64,000 nt of DNA from Amyelois transitella (lineage: Eukaryota; Arthropoda; Insecta; Lepidoptera; Pyralidae), in assembly GCF_032362555.1 (NCBI RefSeq), contig NC_083530.1, positions 2,572,001-2,636,000 on the forward strand, read 5' to 3'. Every line of letters begins with the position of its first letter. Within the stretch, counting starts at the first letter, position 1. Shown here piece by piece: positions 20,751 through 41,100 of this stretch. The notes under the pieces were generated by a model that searched no databases, had not been told where the DNA came from, and was given only the letters and a program-made list of their open reading frames with translations. The translations under genes were made by a program, and so were the position numbers.

Positions 20751-23700
20751 GAAAAATAATGGTGAAAAAACCTGTTCGGGCAGTCTATACAATCGACGCC
20801 CGGGGAAAAACAGATAGTAGTAGTGTAACAGTAAGGTACTATAATATTATACTAGTTCGTACATCCACGCCGGCTCATAGTAAAATAGAGATTTTATACA
20901 ACACGAAAAACAAATTCACAATACAAACAAATTGAAATTCGTTATGAATAACTTAACACTTTCATAAAAGAAAGAATAAGAAAATGCGACATTTTATTGG
21001 ATAAATATTCGGTTTAGCTATTAAGATAAAAGATGAAAAGTTAATGCCTTATTAAACCCTACCTATCTTATATAATGTCACGTCACTGTGAATGAAACAA
21101 AACTTCAATTTCTAGTCACTCTCACACACAAAACCTTGTTAAATAAATGCAAACTACAAATCTAATAAAACTGGCTTCGAACTTGAACTTTTAACCTCAA
21201 TATTTTACAAAAAGGAAATTAACAACTAAATTGAGTTTTACGCAACCGAAAAATATAGGTAGATTTACAATGGCGCGCTATTTATCCAAAATCCACTGTT
21301 AAAGGCTACACAGAACTTTTACTTTTGTATTCATTCTGTTATTTAGTGATATATTGAAATTGTCTCTTCGGTTGAAAAAAAGGCTCTATTTGTATAATTA
21401 GCCTTCTTAATCTGTAATTTAAATTGTTCAAATAATCTCAAATAAAGTTTGAGCGTCACACAATAACAAATGTAACCAAGATTAAAGAACAACTTTGATA
21501 AGTCAAAGTGCCATTTTAAAAGATATTATGTATTTTGATTTTTATTTAACACAAGTATCTTTATATGTAATAAATATATTGAAATGACGATTTAAAATAA
21601 AGTAAGCGTGCGAAATTAAAAATTATTGTCATGTTAGAAATAGTAAAGAGTATAACTCAAAAATTCAAAACCGAACATTTAAAAGTATTGCATTAAATCA
21701 ATGTTGTTTCTGTTTATATTCTGTCGACATCGCTGAACGTCACTCGCCAACAGCCAATCACAGCGAAAGAATGCGTCGCGCTCAGCCAATAGCAGCGATG
21801 ATTCCAAATCGCGTTATTAGATCACCTAGTCTGGTCAACGAAAGATCTTTGAGGCAGTTGAGCCCGAAGAGATTATTAGCGAGAAAATAGTACGATTAAG
21901 AAATCTGAGAAAAGGGAACTATTTGATAATAATTTACTCGTGTTTTTCCATCCGGTGGGTTCTACTCGCATAAAAACTATTAAAATCTTTAAGAAAGAAG
22001 TTGCCTATGGTAAATCAATATAGACGGAACACTCTTTGGTTCATAATCGTAGCAAAAAATAAGCTGTTAAAATTAGTCTTAAACTTAAAGATTTGCCGAT
22101 AATTAATTAAAATGGTTGTCTTTTTTCCAATTTTATCTAGAATCTTAATCATAGCGATAAAAATCGCAGATATAAAACAACTGCAATTATTTATTCGCAA
22201 TAAACTTCACACCAAAAACGTAAGATGTCGGTTTATAAAACTAATAAGTTTACCGACCTATCAATTTTGAATCACACAGGTGAAGTGGCACATAGACAAT
22301 AAGTAACACGAAAGATAAACTGTACTTTTGGTAACTACCGTAACTCATGAGACCATATACCACATATAAGAGGAATACAATAAGACAATTGAAATACCAT
22401 GTTGTACTTGAAACTATGAATGTGGCTTTGTATAGCACGCAATTTTCAGCGCAGTTATAAAGCTGTCAATTTGCAAGATAAAAACAAAACGCGGGAATAT
22501 GGTACCATAGGTTGCGAAGTCAAATTCATTGAGAGTACATACTGTACCACAATACTCTCTATAGTATCATATTTTCGAATATTATGACCACAATACCCGC
22601 AACCGAATGGCTCTAGAGTCCCCATATTACGGAATTACTTCTTAATTATCCCTTACAAGGTAGATAGAGCCAACAGTCTCGAAAAGTTGCCAAAAATATA
22701 GATAACTCTTGAAAAAGTCATGTTTCAAGATGAACCTTAATATCACAATTAAACATTTAATTAGCTTTACGTTTAATTTGAAATAAATCAAATTTACAGA
22801 CTTTAGAGAGCCACATAAAAAATATACAACCGTCGCATCGTTAACTTATGTATGTAGCTCACTGTATTGCAATATGATGTAAGTAGATTTACAAGGGCAA
22901 AGTTAAAATAAAGTAAAAAAAAGAAATATTTTTTTACATAAAACAATATCAATTCGTAGTCACAAAATGTTTTTATATAGGTTTCTTTGGACAAAAAATT
23001 CAGGTTTAACTTTTACAAACATGCATGAGAGACAAAATTTTAACTTTTTTTCCGTAAACAATGAGTTGTCATTGTAAGGCACAACACACAACTCTTTATG
23101 TACATTTTCAAGATGTCCAGATGTGTTTTATTTTATGCAATCAAGTATACACAGACATAGAACCAAGCTAGATACGGTAAGTTCACTTATCTTTATGAAA
23201 ACTTAAGTGTCAACGTGTTTCTGCCATTGTAGAGTCAAAAGGGAAAATTAATAAAAATATAGTCACTTATTTCAACCAACTTTCTGGAAAATTTTAGTAA
23301 ACGATCACATCGGATATCGAATGAAACTTAATAAAATGCAAAGTTGTCTAGCCGGGACCATGTCTGCGTTATTAGACAAAACTATGCACTTGATGAAAAG
23401 TTACCGTAGTCTATGGACGTTCGCATAACGAATGTCACGCGCACAAAATTTCTTCCGTGTCAATTTTGAATACTGGTTGGCGCATTGTCAAATCCGGAAA
23501 TATAATAATACAAGATGATTTTATAATATAATGAGTTTTTATAAAAACTAGCCAAATATTATATTAGATCTAATCAATGAAATAAAAAATCATTTAGTAT
23601 TGCGAGAAATCGTTGTTCAGGTTATTTTGAAAACTTCATATTGAAAAATAAGTTGAAAACTATATTTTCTTTTAATTCGAAGACTAAAAAAATAATTTCA

Positions 23701-25139
23701 ATTTCAAAGATTAGAACATTATTAACTTAATTTTAAGGTCTTAAATTCAAATTCCATCCAATCCAAAAACATACGAAAACCCAATCTGTACATTTGGGCG
23801 TATACGTATAACATTGCCCTAATTTAACATTATCCAGATCTTAATAAAGTCAAAACATCAAATGATTGATCTTATTTTTATTTAAGTCTTATCAATTTAC
23901 ATATTTTCATCAATTTAACGAATTTTCTACATAACGATAAGGTTAGTTAGTAAAACACATTTAAAATACAATTTACAAATTACCTAATATTTTCAAGACT
24001 AAGACAATGGCACTTCTTTTTTTTTGAGTCCAAAAAGTCAATTAGTTACATATTAGTACAAACTTACTTAATTTATATGACATGAATCATGATTTACCTC
24101 TATATTTATCGGATAAGGTAGTTAGGATTTAGTTGTGCATTTTTAAATACATATTAAATGCATCTTATTATAATGGTACAACAATATTATTTTACAGTTC
24201 ATTGAAGAATAAAAGACGGACGGACACCTAACTACGTATAGAAATGTGAGCACACTATTTTTTAAACAAAAATGCTTCGGTTATATAAAATTTTAGTGCA
24301 AAAAGTAAATATGATTTATGTATTTAAAAACGAAAGTATTTGAAATGATCGAAGTTTGAAATCTAATCTAAATATTAACTATAAATGCATACTCGTAAGC
24401 ATATTGGACCTCCTAATAATTTAAAATAACGATATACCTATAATGTGTATTAAAAAAAAGAACTTTCAAATTAAAAGAAAAGAAAAAAAAAACTAAAATT
24501 CGATTATATCTAGTGGCCAGTGTGAAATCCGTCTTAATTTTTTTATACCTGTATTTTCCATGACATGAAAATTCGTTTGCATACGGTCGGGTTTTAAAAG
24601 TACAGTTTACAACAAGAATATGTATACCATTTTTAATGGTGTTTTCATTTTAATATGAAATGTATATTTCATTGAAACGTTGAGCGTACACCTTCATAAT
24701 AAAATCGTATTTTGTATCAATTCGGGTAACTGCGTTAATGGAAATATAACCAATTAGGAATTGGAAAAAAATTACCTTGAAATTATTCGATTGTATAACT
24801 ACTTCGGCCGAGACCGAGGGGAAATTGTATCTTTGCTAGCAGAAATGGAAAGAAAAAGGTCATTAGGTATTTTTTTCAAACTGTTTTTTTTTTGTTCTGA
24901 GTTGGTTATATTTCCGCCACTGTCTGTGTGGCGGCAACATTTTTTTTATTATTGCCAGTTTAAGAATGCAACGTCAGTCACCATACGGCCTTTGCTTTTT
25001 CGAGATAACATTATTATCGTAAAACATATACATAATAAGTAGTTATAATGAGTTATCGACAACGCGCCAACCGTAATTTCGCTAACACAACACATTTCCG
25101 TTTATCTGCGCCAACGCAGCTTGTCGTCTGTGGGGAACA
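20751..25139 (-). other. repeat-poor AT-rich region downstream of DESI2
   Basis: No coding exon is convincing. Unlike the flanks, this stretch has only one degraded family A remnant (about 22640-22740) and the CCAAT module near 21725. Sparse insertions fit a long 3' UTR or conserved regulatory DNA. A coding-like segment at 24761-24870 (RLYNYFGRDRGEIVSLL) is unexplained. Confidence 0.4.
21725..21830 (-). repeat. CCAAT-box-rich module, copy 2 (inverted)
   Basis: Contains AGCCAATCACAGCG and CAGCCAATAGCAGCGA, the reverse complement of the patch near 11.05 kb. Confidence 0.5.
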
Positions 25140-25426
25140 AATAATGAATAAATTATTATGAACTGGATGAATGAAAGCAGGTTGACTAAGCAGATATACA
25201 AGGAGAGTGTGGTGGGAAAGGTCGAAGTGTGAAGACCTAGACGAACGTATCTTGATCAAATTAAGGACGTCCTGGCAAAGGGTCAGGTCAAAAGTACCCG
25301 AAACCGCCGAGCTTGCATGAAGAGAGTTATGAATGTGGATGAAGCGAAGAAAGTATGCAGAGATCGTGGAAAGTGGAAAGAGGTAGTCTCACCCCTCCGT
25401 TAAAGAGGCGTGATTTTATGTATACC
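25140..25426 (+). mobile_element. LINE 3' end, family B, longest copy
   Basis: Encodes a non-LTR retrotransposon C-terminus: MNESRLTKQIYKE, then PRRTYLDQIKDVL, then [17 protein letters not shown], interrupted by one stop. It ends in GAGGCGTGATTTTATGTATA. The MITE at 25427 has inserted in its (TATG)n tail, and the tail resumes at about 25697. Confidence 0.8.
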
Positions 25427-25696
25427 TACAGGGTGACATTTAAAACAACTGCAGAACAGAGTTGTCGAGATCGCTCAGCTGAATGCATTGTGTCGTTGAC
25501 CTCTGAATCGTACGCGTCGCTTTTCCGCCGGCCGGGGTTATATGACGTATTTAGGATCGTGGATTTTGATACTTCTATTTTTTTTCGTACTTTCTGAAAT
25601 ATGAACCGATAATTTTCTTTTAACGTTTTTAATATCCTTTAGATGAGTACACTTAACAGTTAAATTTATGCAGTTGAATTAAAAGTCACCCTGTAT
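25427..25696. mobile_element. Tc1/mariner-type MITE, family E, internally deleted
   Basis: Ends TACAGGGTGAC and GTCACCCTGTA, matching 0.45-kb copies at 31563 and 45268 but missing their left-inner block. It is inserted in the LINE B microsatellite tail. Confidence 0.8.
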
Positions 25697-25744
25697 ATGT
25701 ATGTATGTATGTACAACAATAATATAAATGTGAGACTCACGCTG

Positions 25745-33898
<8,154 letters not shown>

Positions 33899-33949
33899 CG
33901 TGCAAATACCGCACGACTGCGAAACACAAGTTAACAATCACTAGGTACA

Positions 33950-34130
33950 TAGTATAAAACAAAGTCGCTATTTCAGTCTGTTTGTCTGTATGCTTAAATC
34001 ATTAAAATTACGCAACGGATTTTGTAGCGGTTTTTTTTGTAACAGGTAGAGTGATTCAAGTGGAAGGTTTTTATGTATAATAACATTTATGATTTTGCAC
34101 CCGTGCGAAGCCGGGGCGGGTCGCTAGTAT
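33950..34130 (+). mobile_element. Helitron-like element, family D
   Basis: Ends CGAAGCCGGGGCGGGTCGCTAG then T, directly 5' (on the - strand) of the first securely identified DESI2 exon. Confidence 0.7.
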
Positions 34131-34184
34131 AATATAAAATTATAGCTGAAATGTTACTTGGGTGTGCCGTGGTTATTGGTTAAG

Positions 34185-34380
34185 GGCCGTGTGGTTCCCG
34201 GCAGTGCCGTGTGGTTCTCGGCACCATTACAAAAAAGAATAGGACTACTCCATCTCTTTCCCATGGATGTCGTAAAAGGCGACTTAGGAATAGGCTTATA
34301 AACTTGGGATTCCTCTTTTAGGCGATGGGCTAGCAACCTGTCACTATTTGAATCTCAATTCTATTATTAAGCCAAATGTC
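34185..34380 (+). repeat. family A copy, 3'-truncated
   Basis: Two copies of the 5' hairpin (GTGCCGTGTGGTTC at 34187-34225 region) precede one body ending in CTATTATTAAGCCAAA. Confidence 0.75.
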
Positions 34381-34654
34381 CGGCCAAACTGGCTGGTCTG
34401 TCCGGCTATTAGGTTTGGTGACCTGGCAACCCTTATTCGGACTAATATAAGACTATACAGTGATAACTAGTGAGTGTGTCGTTGCAACTGATGGGGATCA
34501 CCACTATCAGTCACCATAACGTTTTCATCTGATTTCATGACTTAAAACATCACTACGTATCTTGAAAGACGACGACACATAATTCTTACAGATTCTAGAA
34601 CAATACGATATCCCTATTATTTCATTTTATTCCTTCTTCCTTCTTTATTCCCGG

Positions 34655-34810
34655 TTGCATCCCCACCACTCTGGAGAGGAACCCGGGATTTAAATTGAAT
34701 ATGGATCCTGGATTTGGTGAATCAGGTTATTATTTCACACGAAGCGACTCCCGTCTGACCTTCGCAACGGAACTTAACCCGTATTGGATCGACCATGGCT
34801 ATATGTACAT
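34655..34810 (-). repeat. family J repeat, inverted
   Basis: Resembles the 29640-29895 repeat in inverse orientation (CTCTGGAGAGGAACCCGGG, ACTTAACCCGTATTGGATC). Confidence 0.35.
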
Positions 34811-35204
34811 CCAATTGCACATAAATTAATTGAATTCACCTCACAAGTTTCTAATTTACAAATTACGTCATATAAATCTAATCTATTTTTACAGCGCATA
34901 AATAATAAATATTGACTATCTTTATGATCAGATTATACTATCATCGCCGTTGTAATGAGCCACTGGAATTTGTTTCGTAGTGAGCTTGCCTCGAGTCACG
35001 AGGTCCCGGATTCGGTGCTCGGTAAGGTTTTAATGAAAATATCACTTTTTGGACTTGGAAGTTTGTTTTATTTTATTTTATTTATTTATTTATGTACACA
35101 AAATTATATACAGGAGCATTTAAATACAGTAATTGTAGAACAAAGGTGCTACTTATTTCAAAAGAAATCACTTCCAGTAGACCCATGAGAGGAGAGATGA
35201 ATTT

Positions 35205-35395
35205 TGGAGCGGTATGGTAAATTTTTTTTATAGAAATTAATTTAATTACCAAAATAGGATACAAGGTATCGTTTAATGACCTCAACTATAATTATGTCTA
35301 GTACCTACCTCGTCCAAAACGCAAGTGCCGAAGAGGCGGCGAAACAAACTACACCGTAGCATTATAACCGAACGTTAATTTACAAAATATGGACC
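35205..35395 (-). mobile_element. LINE 3' end, family K, diverged
   Basis: Contains AAACGCAAGTGCCGAAG and GGCGAAACAAACTACACCGT, matching the 43.5-kb copy in reverse. Confidence 0.6.
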
Positions 35396-35919
35396 TTAAA
35401 TCTTATCTATTGTTGCCGGGAACCACACAGCACAATATTTTTTTATGTTAACAACATGAGCCATAAATTGTCCAATTTGGATTAATTTAGGCAACGCCTA
35501 AGCGAACTGTTATCATCGGTTGCAATTATCTTTAAGCTGACATATTATCGCTTTACTGTGTATGATTGCTTAAAAACACAATTATTTTTAACATTTATAA
35601 TAAAGGCAATTATAAAGCACCATTAAAATTCGAACACAAATATATGACATCATACAAGTGCGTATTTTAATAAAACCTATGTCTGTTTATTTATTTGTAA
35701 CCGTGGGAATCAAAATATATCAAGTTACCTACTCGATAAAAACCTTAAATATATTTTTTGAATATATAAATAAAACATTTCTTCATTCAATAAAATTAAG
35801 AATAATAAACCATAGACCTGATGGTTGCCTTAACTTTTTTTTAAGACTGTTGGTTCTGTCTATGTAGATGGAGACGTGAATATACCTACTATACATCTAT
35901 ACCCTATCTATGTAGGTAC

Positions 35920-36155
35920 CTAAGAATAGGACCACTCCCAACTCTTTCCCATGGATGTCGTAAAAGGCGACTAAGGGATAGGCTTACAAATTAGGGATTC
36001 TTTTTAGGCGATGGGCTAGCAACCTGTCACTATTTGAATCTCATTTCTATCATTAAGCCAAATAGCTGAACGTGGCCATTCAGTCTTTTCAAGACTGTTG
36101 GCTCTGTCTACCCCGCAAGGGATATAGACGTGACCATATGTATGTATGTATGAGA
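35920..36155 (+). repeat. family A copy
   Basis: AATAGGACCACTCCCAACTC through CCCCGCAAGGGATATAGACG with a (TATG)n tail. Confidence 0.85.
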
Positions 36156-36716
36156 AAAATATTATTATATTCTCTGAAATACCTAATTCTTATTAAGTAC
36201 ACCTAGTCGTAGTATAAATTAATCATATTCAAGTGCCATTTAACCTTCAACCTCGGCACAACTTAACTAGTGCACGCTGCATTTTTTATGCCGTTCGTAC
36301 GACGTAATGCAAAATTATTCATTTTAACGGTCTAATAAGCCTTAATTGTAAACATGCAAACTCATGAAAAGATTTTATTAAAATCCAGGCCACTTGTTAG
36401 ATTAATTCCACCGCGTTTCACTTTTTTTTTGCACTTATAGTCCGACCACGAAGTTTAAATGTTTTCACTTAAACTTTTCAAATATGCATAGCATAAATAA
36501 GTTCAAACAATACACAAAGTTTATGACACTGGCAACAAGCAAACTGATCGAATTTATTTTTAATATGAATAGGTTTTTAAAATTATGAATCTCTTATCAC
36601 ACTGCGTCTACTATTTACTAAATTATTTTTCTACACACTGGCCATAAACACAAAAATTAAAAAAAAAAATCTCATTTTTTTTAATAAACAGATATTAATA
36701 TCAATTAAAAAATTAC

Positions 36717-36755
36717 CTTCCTAGGTGTATCAGTGATTTTGATTTTCTTTTTCAT
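36717..36755 (-). other. candidate first coding exon of DESI2
   Basis: On the - strand an ATG opens MKKKIKITDTPRK and is followed by a donor AAG|GTAATT. It ends in phase 0, and the next DESI2 exon (33916 downward) reads in phase 0 through SCGICT into the known frame. If used, the protein gains 19 residues, for about 209 aa. The fit could be chance. Confidence 0.35.
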
Positions 36756-37099
36756 CGTCACTTGATGATTTCCCCGAAGAATAGCACTGTCATTTTACAA
36801 GTATTAATTTGTCTTGCAATCAAGAGGTGTGGCGAGAGCCGCGTCTCATTCTTTAATGACTGTAATGAGTGCACGTCAGATTTCATTGAAGGACGAGATA
36901 AGGTATTTTTCACATGAATCCACTTCCGAATAAAACTTTAATCTTTTACATTTACACTGTGACCTGATAATTATGATTAAATTACTATACAAATTAATTA
37001 AGATTCTGTATCTTATAATGGTATTTATGTATGCTTATATTTAGGAGTCCTTTTGTTTTGTTTGTTCCATAGTTTTGCTTTCATTTTTTAAAAGAATTT

Positions 37100-37210
37100 A
37101 AACATACATACATAGGTATAAAGTCTATATCCCCTGCGGGGTAGACAGAGCCAACAGTCTGGAAAAGACTGATAGGCCACGTTCAACTGTTGTTTGGCTT
37201 AATGAATTAA
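37100..37210 (-). repeat. family A 3' fragment
   Basis: CTATATCCCCTGCGGGGTAG through GCCACGTTCAACTG. Confidence 0.65.
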
Positions 37211-37439
37211 AACAGACTAAAAAAACACTAAAATGCTAAAAATCTATTTGTGCAGTCGGTGCTCGCTAAACAATATAAGTAGGTACTTGATAAATTTATA
37301 TGTCAATTACGGCTAGATTGCACACAATATACCTACCATAAGTCGCCAATCGAATCATCAATTTTTTTTATTATTAAAACTCAATGTAAATGAATTAATC
37401 TGCACAATGTAGGTATTCTCTCGTCCGCATTTCTATTCT

Positions 37440-37560
37440 TAGTTTGGATAGTTGCTTTTTACCGCTTCTTCTGCACTCACGCTTTGAAAGCGGCAATAAA
37501 CTTAAGTTATTTATTTGACGTCAACAAATGTTGTGAAACCAAAAGATATGACAATTATTT
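37440..37560 (+). mobile_element. LINE 3' end fragment, family K
   Basis: CCGCTTCTTCTGCACTCACG and TTATTTGACGTCAAC, matching the 43.5-kb copy. Confidence 0.55.
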
Positions 37561-37687
37561 AGTGATAAGTGTCCCATAATAATTAATAAAAAATTTTAAT
37601 TTGAATAAGGTACTAACCCACTTAACGCCAAGGTACGACGTATTGTTAATTTTAGTAACATAATAAGTAAAATAATGAAATGACAAT

Positions 37688-38132
37688 CTATACTAATATT
37701 ATAAAGCTGAAGAGTTTGTTTGTATATTTGTTTGAACACGCTAATCTCAGGAACTACTGGTTGGTTGAAAAAATATTTTTGTGTTGAATAAACAATTTAT
37801 CGAGGAAGGCTTTAGGCTATATAACATCACGCTTCAACTTTTAGGAGCAAAGAAATAATGGAAAATGTGAAAAAAAACGGGAAAGCTCGAGAGCTTCCGT
37901 TGCGTGCGGTGCGAAAACGGTTCAATACCAAAAATATATGTATGAAAGAATTATTCCTCTTGAAATAATCTAAAAAATGTCCACGACATTATATGTCTAT
38001 CTTTTGAGATTAAGTCACTAGAACCGTTTTTATGGTAATTTAAATTTATAAAGCTGAGGAGGCTGTTCGCAAAAATAAATAATGTCCAAAATGACTATTC
38101 CACGCGGACGAAGTCGCGGGTACAGCTAGTAA
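37688..38132 (+). mobile_element. Helitron-like element, family C
   Basis: CTATACTAATATTATAAAGC to CGAAGTCGCGGGTACAGCTAG then T; both termini are intact. Confidence 0.75.
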
Positions 38133-38286
38133 AGAATAAACAGAGAATCATACGATTGTCGCATGCATATGATGGTGACACATTACGCGTATCTCCTAAA
38201 TCAAACAAAAATTGTTAATCACTGTGATCATATTACACTTTTTTCTTCCAGAGCTGAGTGATCAAAGATCCCTTGAAATAAATAAC

Positions 38287-38330
38287 TAGCGACCCGCCCC
38301 GGCTTCGCACGGTAGCATTTTTAGGCACTT
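38287..38330 (-). repeat. Helitron family D 3' tip
   Basis: CTAGCGACCCGCCCCGGCTT; only the terminal hairpin region remains. Confidence 0.5.
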
Positions 38331-38599
38331 TCCGACCTCGTGAAGCACGGAGGAGCGACAATTCAGAAAAACCTTGTGAAAAGGGATTCTGGGCACGGGC
38401 CCCGTGCGGTTATGTTAAAATAATGTACACCTATTGATTACAGTAAAGTGAATGGAAAGACATATATAAATACACTAAGAATCTGCTGTGTTAGAAACTA
38501 GCGTTAATGAACGAATGACCTATGTAATGTGAGACTTGATAACTTCTGATAAACTGTTCCTTCATTTAGATATTATTTTATAAAAAAATCTTTTACATA

Positions 38600-38680
38600 C
38601 ATATAATCACGTCTATATAATATGCAGACCGAGCCAACAGTCTTGAAAAGTCTGATAGGCCACATTCAGCTGTTTATATA
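38600..38680 (-). repeat. family A 3' fragment
   Basis: TAATCACGTCTATATAAT through GATAGGCCACATTCAGCTG. Confidence 0.6.
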
Positions 38681-38691
38681 CATATTTAATC

Positions 38692-38997
38692 TATACTAAT
38701 ATTATAAAGCTGAAGAGTTTGTTTGTTTATTTGAACGCGCTAATCTCACGAACTCCTGGTTCGAATTTAACAAATCTATAAGGAGCAAAGAAATAATGGA
38801 ATATGTGAAAAAAACGGAGAAAATTATTCACACTCATTATAGTTGCAGCGTGATGTTATAAAGCCTATATAGCCTTCCTCGATAAATTGTCTATTCAACG
38901 CAAAAAGAATTTTTCAATTCGAACCAGTATATCCTGAGATTAGCGCATTCAAACAAACAAACTCTTCAGCTTTATAATATTAGTATAGATTAGTATA
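38692..38997. repeat. two Helitron family C 5' ends joined as a large inverted repeat
   Basis: The left arm (38693-38770) and right arm (about 38905-38995) are both the Helitron 5' end, facing each other. The right arm's reverse complement matches CTATACTAATATTATAAAGC and the following ~70 bp. The pair can fold back on itself. Confidence 0.8.
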
Positions 38998-39499
38998 GAT
39001 ATAGATGTGAAAAGACATCCATGAGAAAGCAATCTTGTGGTATTACTCTAAAGTCAAACGTGATCACGACACTATCAGTATAGCTACTACATAATAGCTT
39101 GCTTTAGATGAATGTGTTTATTCCCTTAGTCACCACATCCACTGGAAAAAGACGAATGGTGTTATTCTAACGATAACTCCCTGTTAAGGTCCATGGCAGA
39201 TCTGTTTCCATAGAATTTAAACGGCCAAATGGTCAGTTTCACCTGCCCCCGACTTAACAAGTAAATAGCGTTCCGTAAAATAAGGTATCGAAATAACTAC
39301 AATGGCATGTGGTGTCCAGTGCAAACACATCAAATTAGAGGACTTAACGTAATCCAGTGTAATTCCTCATTTGTTTGTCCGCTTATCACGAGCGGGCCAT
39401 TTCTTTGTTTACCCTGATAAGAGGTCACATGGCCGCTTGTTTACGGCCATAAAACAATAACAGAGATGGGAGGGAATTTTTTTTAAACAGTTAAAATAC

Positions 39500-39715
39500 T
39501 TTGAATTTCTTACAAGGTGGTCAAGGACATAGAAATAGGAATGATACGAGACAACAGAAATGGCAAGTCAAGAGTCCTTGCAACCGAAGAGCTTGCATTA
39601 ACAAAGTTACGAATGTGGATGAAGCGAACAAATTTTACAGGGATTGTGGCAAAAGGAAAGATGTAGTTCCTGCCTACTCCTGCGGTAAAAAGGCATGATT
39701 TTATATATGTTTCAG
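39500..39715 (+). mobile_element. LINE 3' end, family B, diverged
   Basis: Keeps NRRACINKVTNVDEANKF and AYSCGKKA before a stop, and ends in GGCATGATTTTATATATG. Confidence 0.65.
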
Positions 39716-39764
39716 AAATATCATATTGTACATGACACTGAAGGCATGTTGTGTTATCCTATCC

Positions 39765-40030
39765 TACTAATATTATAAATGAAAAAGTTTGTGAGTATGT
39801 CAGGATGTCAGTATGGATGTTTGTTACTCTTTCACGCAAAAACTACTGAACCGATTACTATGAAATTTGATATGTTCAAATTCAAATTTTTATTTGCGTA
39901 ATATGAATACAACAAGGTTAGATGTTGGTAGCTGAACACCCAGAATAACATAAAGGCTACTTTTTATCCCGGAGTTCCCGCGGGATTGATAGGGTTTCCA
40001 TGCGAACGAAGTCGCGGGCGGCCTCTAGTC
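39765..40030 (+). mobile_element. Helitron-like element, family H
   Basis: Starts CTACTAATATTATAAATG and ends CGAAGTCGCGGGCGGCCTCTAG then T. About 50 bp of foreign sequence interrupts it near 39890. Confidence 0.65.
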
Positions 40031-40949
40031 ATACATAAAAAGTAATTTGTGATTGGCATTAGTTGCGACGGCACATTTATCAATGCATACCACTTCTATC
40101 GTTTTCGATATTCAAGGGCTGTAACATTTTTCCGAACAAGCAATATAAATTTGCCACATGTGCCATAATTTCAGAACATGTTTTAAAATACTTGACCAAA
40201 TTAAAACATCAGAAATGATTCATTCATTTAGAAAAGTTAAATAGGTAACAATTAGAGATTTGCTAAATGGTATTTCATTTGTGAATTATAACTAAATTAT
40301 GAGGGATATCTGAATTATGTCAAGTAGAAAGTGCAGATTTTTCAGGATACTTTTTGAATATAGAATTAGGAATAACATGAACTATAGAAGTACATCTTAC
40401 ATCTTAATTCTGAGTTTGAGTAGACATCTATACAACTGCACAGGAAAAAGCATATGACAACAAAATATAATTATATGAGCTATACAATATTATTTCTAAT
40501 AATGAGGATTTATTAAAATACAACAAATTCATCTATCTTAGTGGATGCCACTGGTGACTAAGGGATGAAAACACTAGCTAATAAGCTACAAGGGAGGGGG
40601 GCAGATAACTATAAAATCATTTCTAAATCATATCACATCTTCATGATTATATAAAACTAAATGACACATAAAAGCAAACAAAAAGTAAAAAGCTATGAAT
40701 TTTTTTTATGATTACATATTTTTAATAATTTGCTGATGAAGTAAAAAAAATTGTCTTGAAATTATTCTTGACTATTTCAAGGTAATCTTAAAGTGATTAT
40801 AAGAATGAACAAAATGGAACTAAATAAATAATAAACTAATTCATAGTGTAACTTTCAATACTAGAAAAAAAAGTTTTACAGGTAATGTACAGAAATGAAA
40901 AAGAAATGTGCACAAAATATAAACAGTGCCCTTCTAACTACGAAAACGG

Positions 40950-41100
40950 AATCATTCTTACAAAGATACAAGTTTCGTAGGGCTCCTCCTGGGAGACTAT
41001 GGGCGAGGCAATGAGGGGGCAACAGTCCTCAGTGGCTGGCCGGCTCTCCGATGCCCTCCGTTCCGTGCGTAGACGGCAAGTGTCACATCTCTTCATTTCT
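40950..41100 (-). other. GC-rich ORF island, unidentified
   Basis: A GC-rich patch in AT-rich DNA. On the - strand a 52-codon ORF starts MKRCDTCRLRTERRASES and continues through EDCCPLIASPIVSQEEPYE to a stop. About 100 bp upstream, an ATG opens MEEPLIDSE before a donor-like GTACAT (near 41240-41210). This may be the end of a small - strand gene or of a long noncoding RNA. No family is recognised. Confidence 0.25.
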
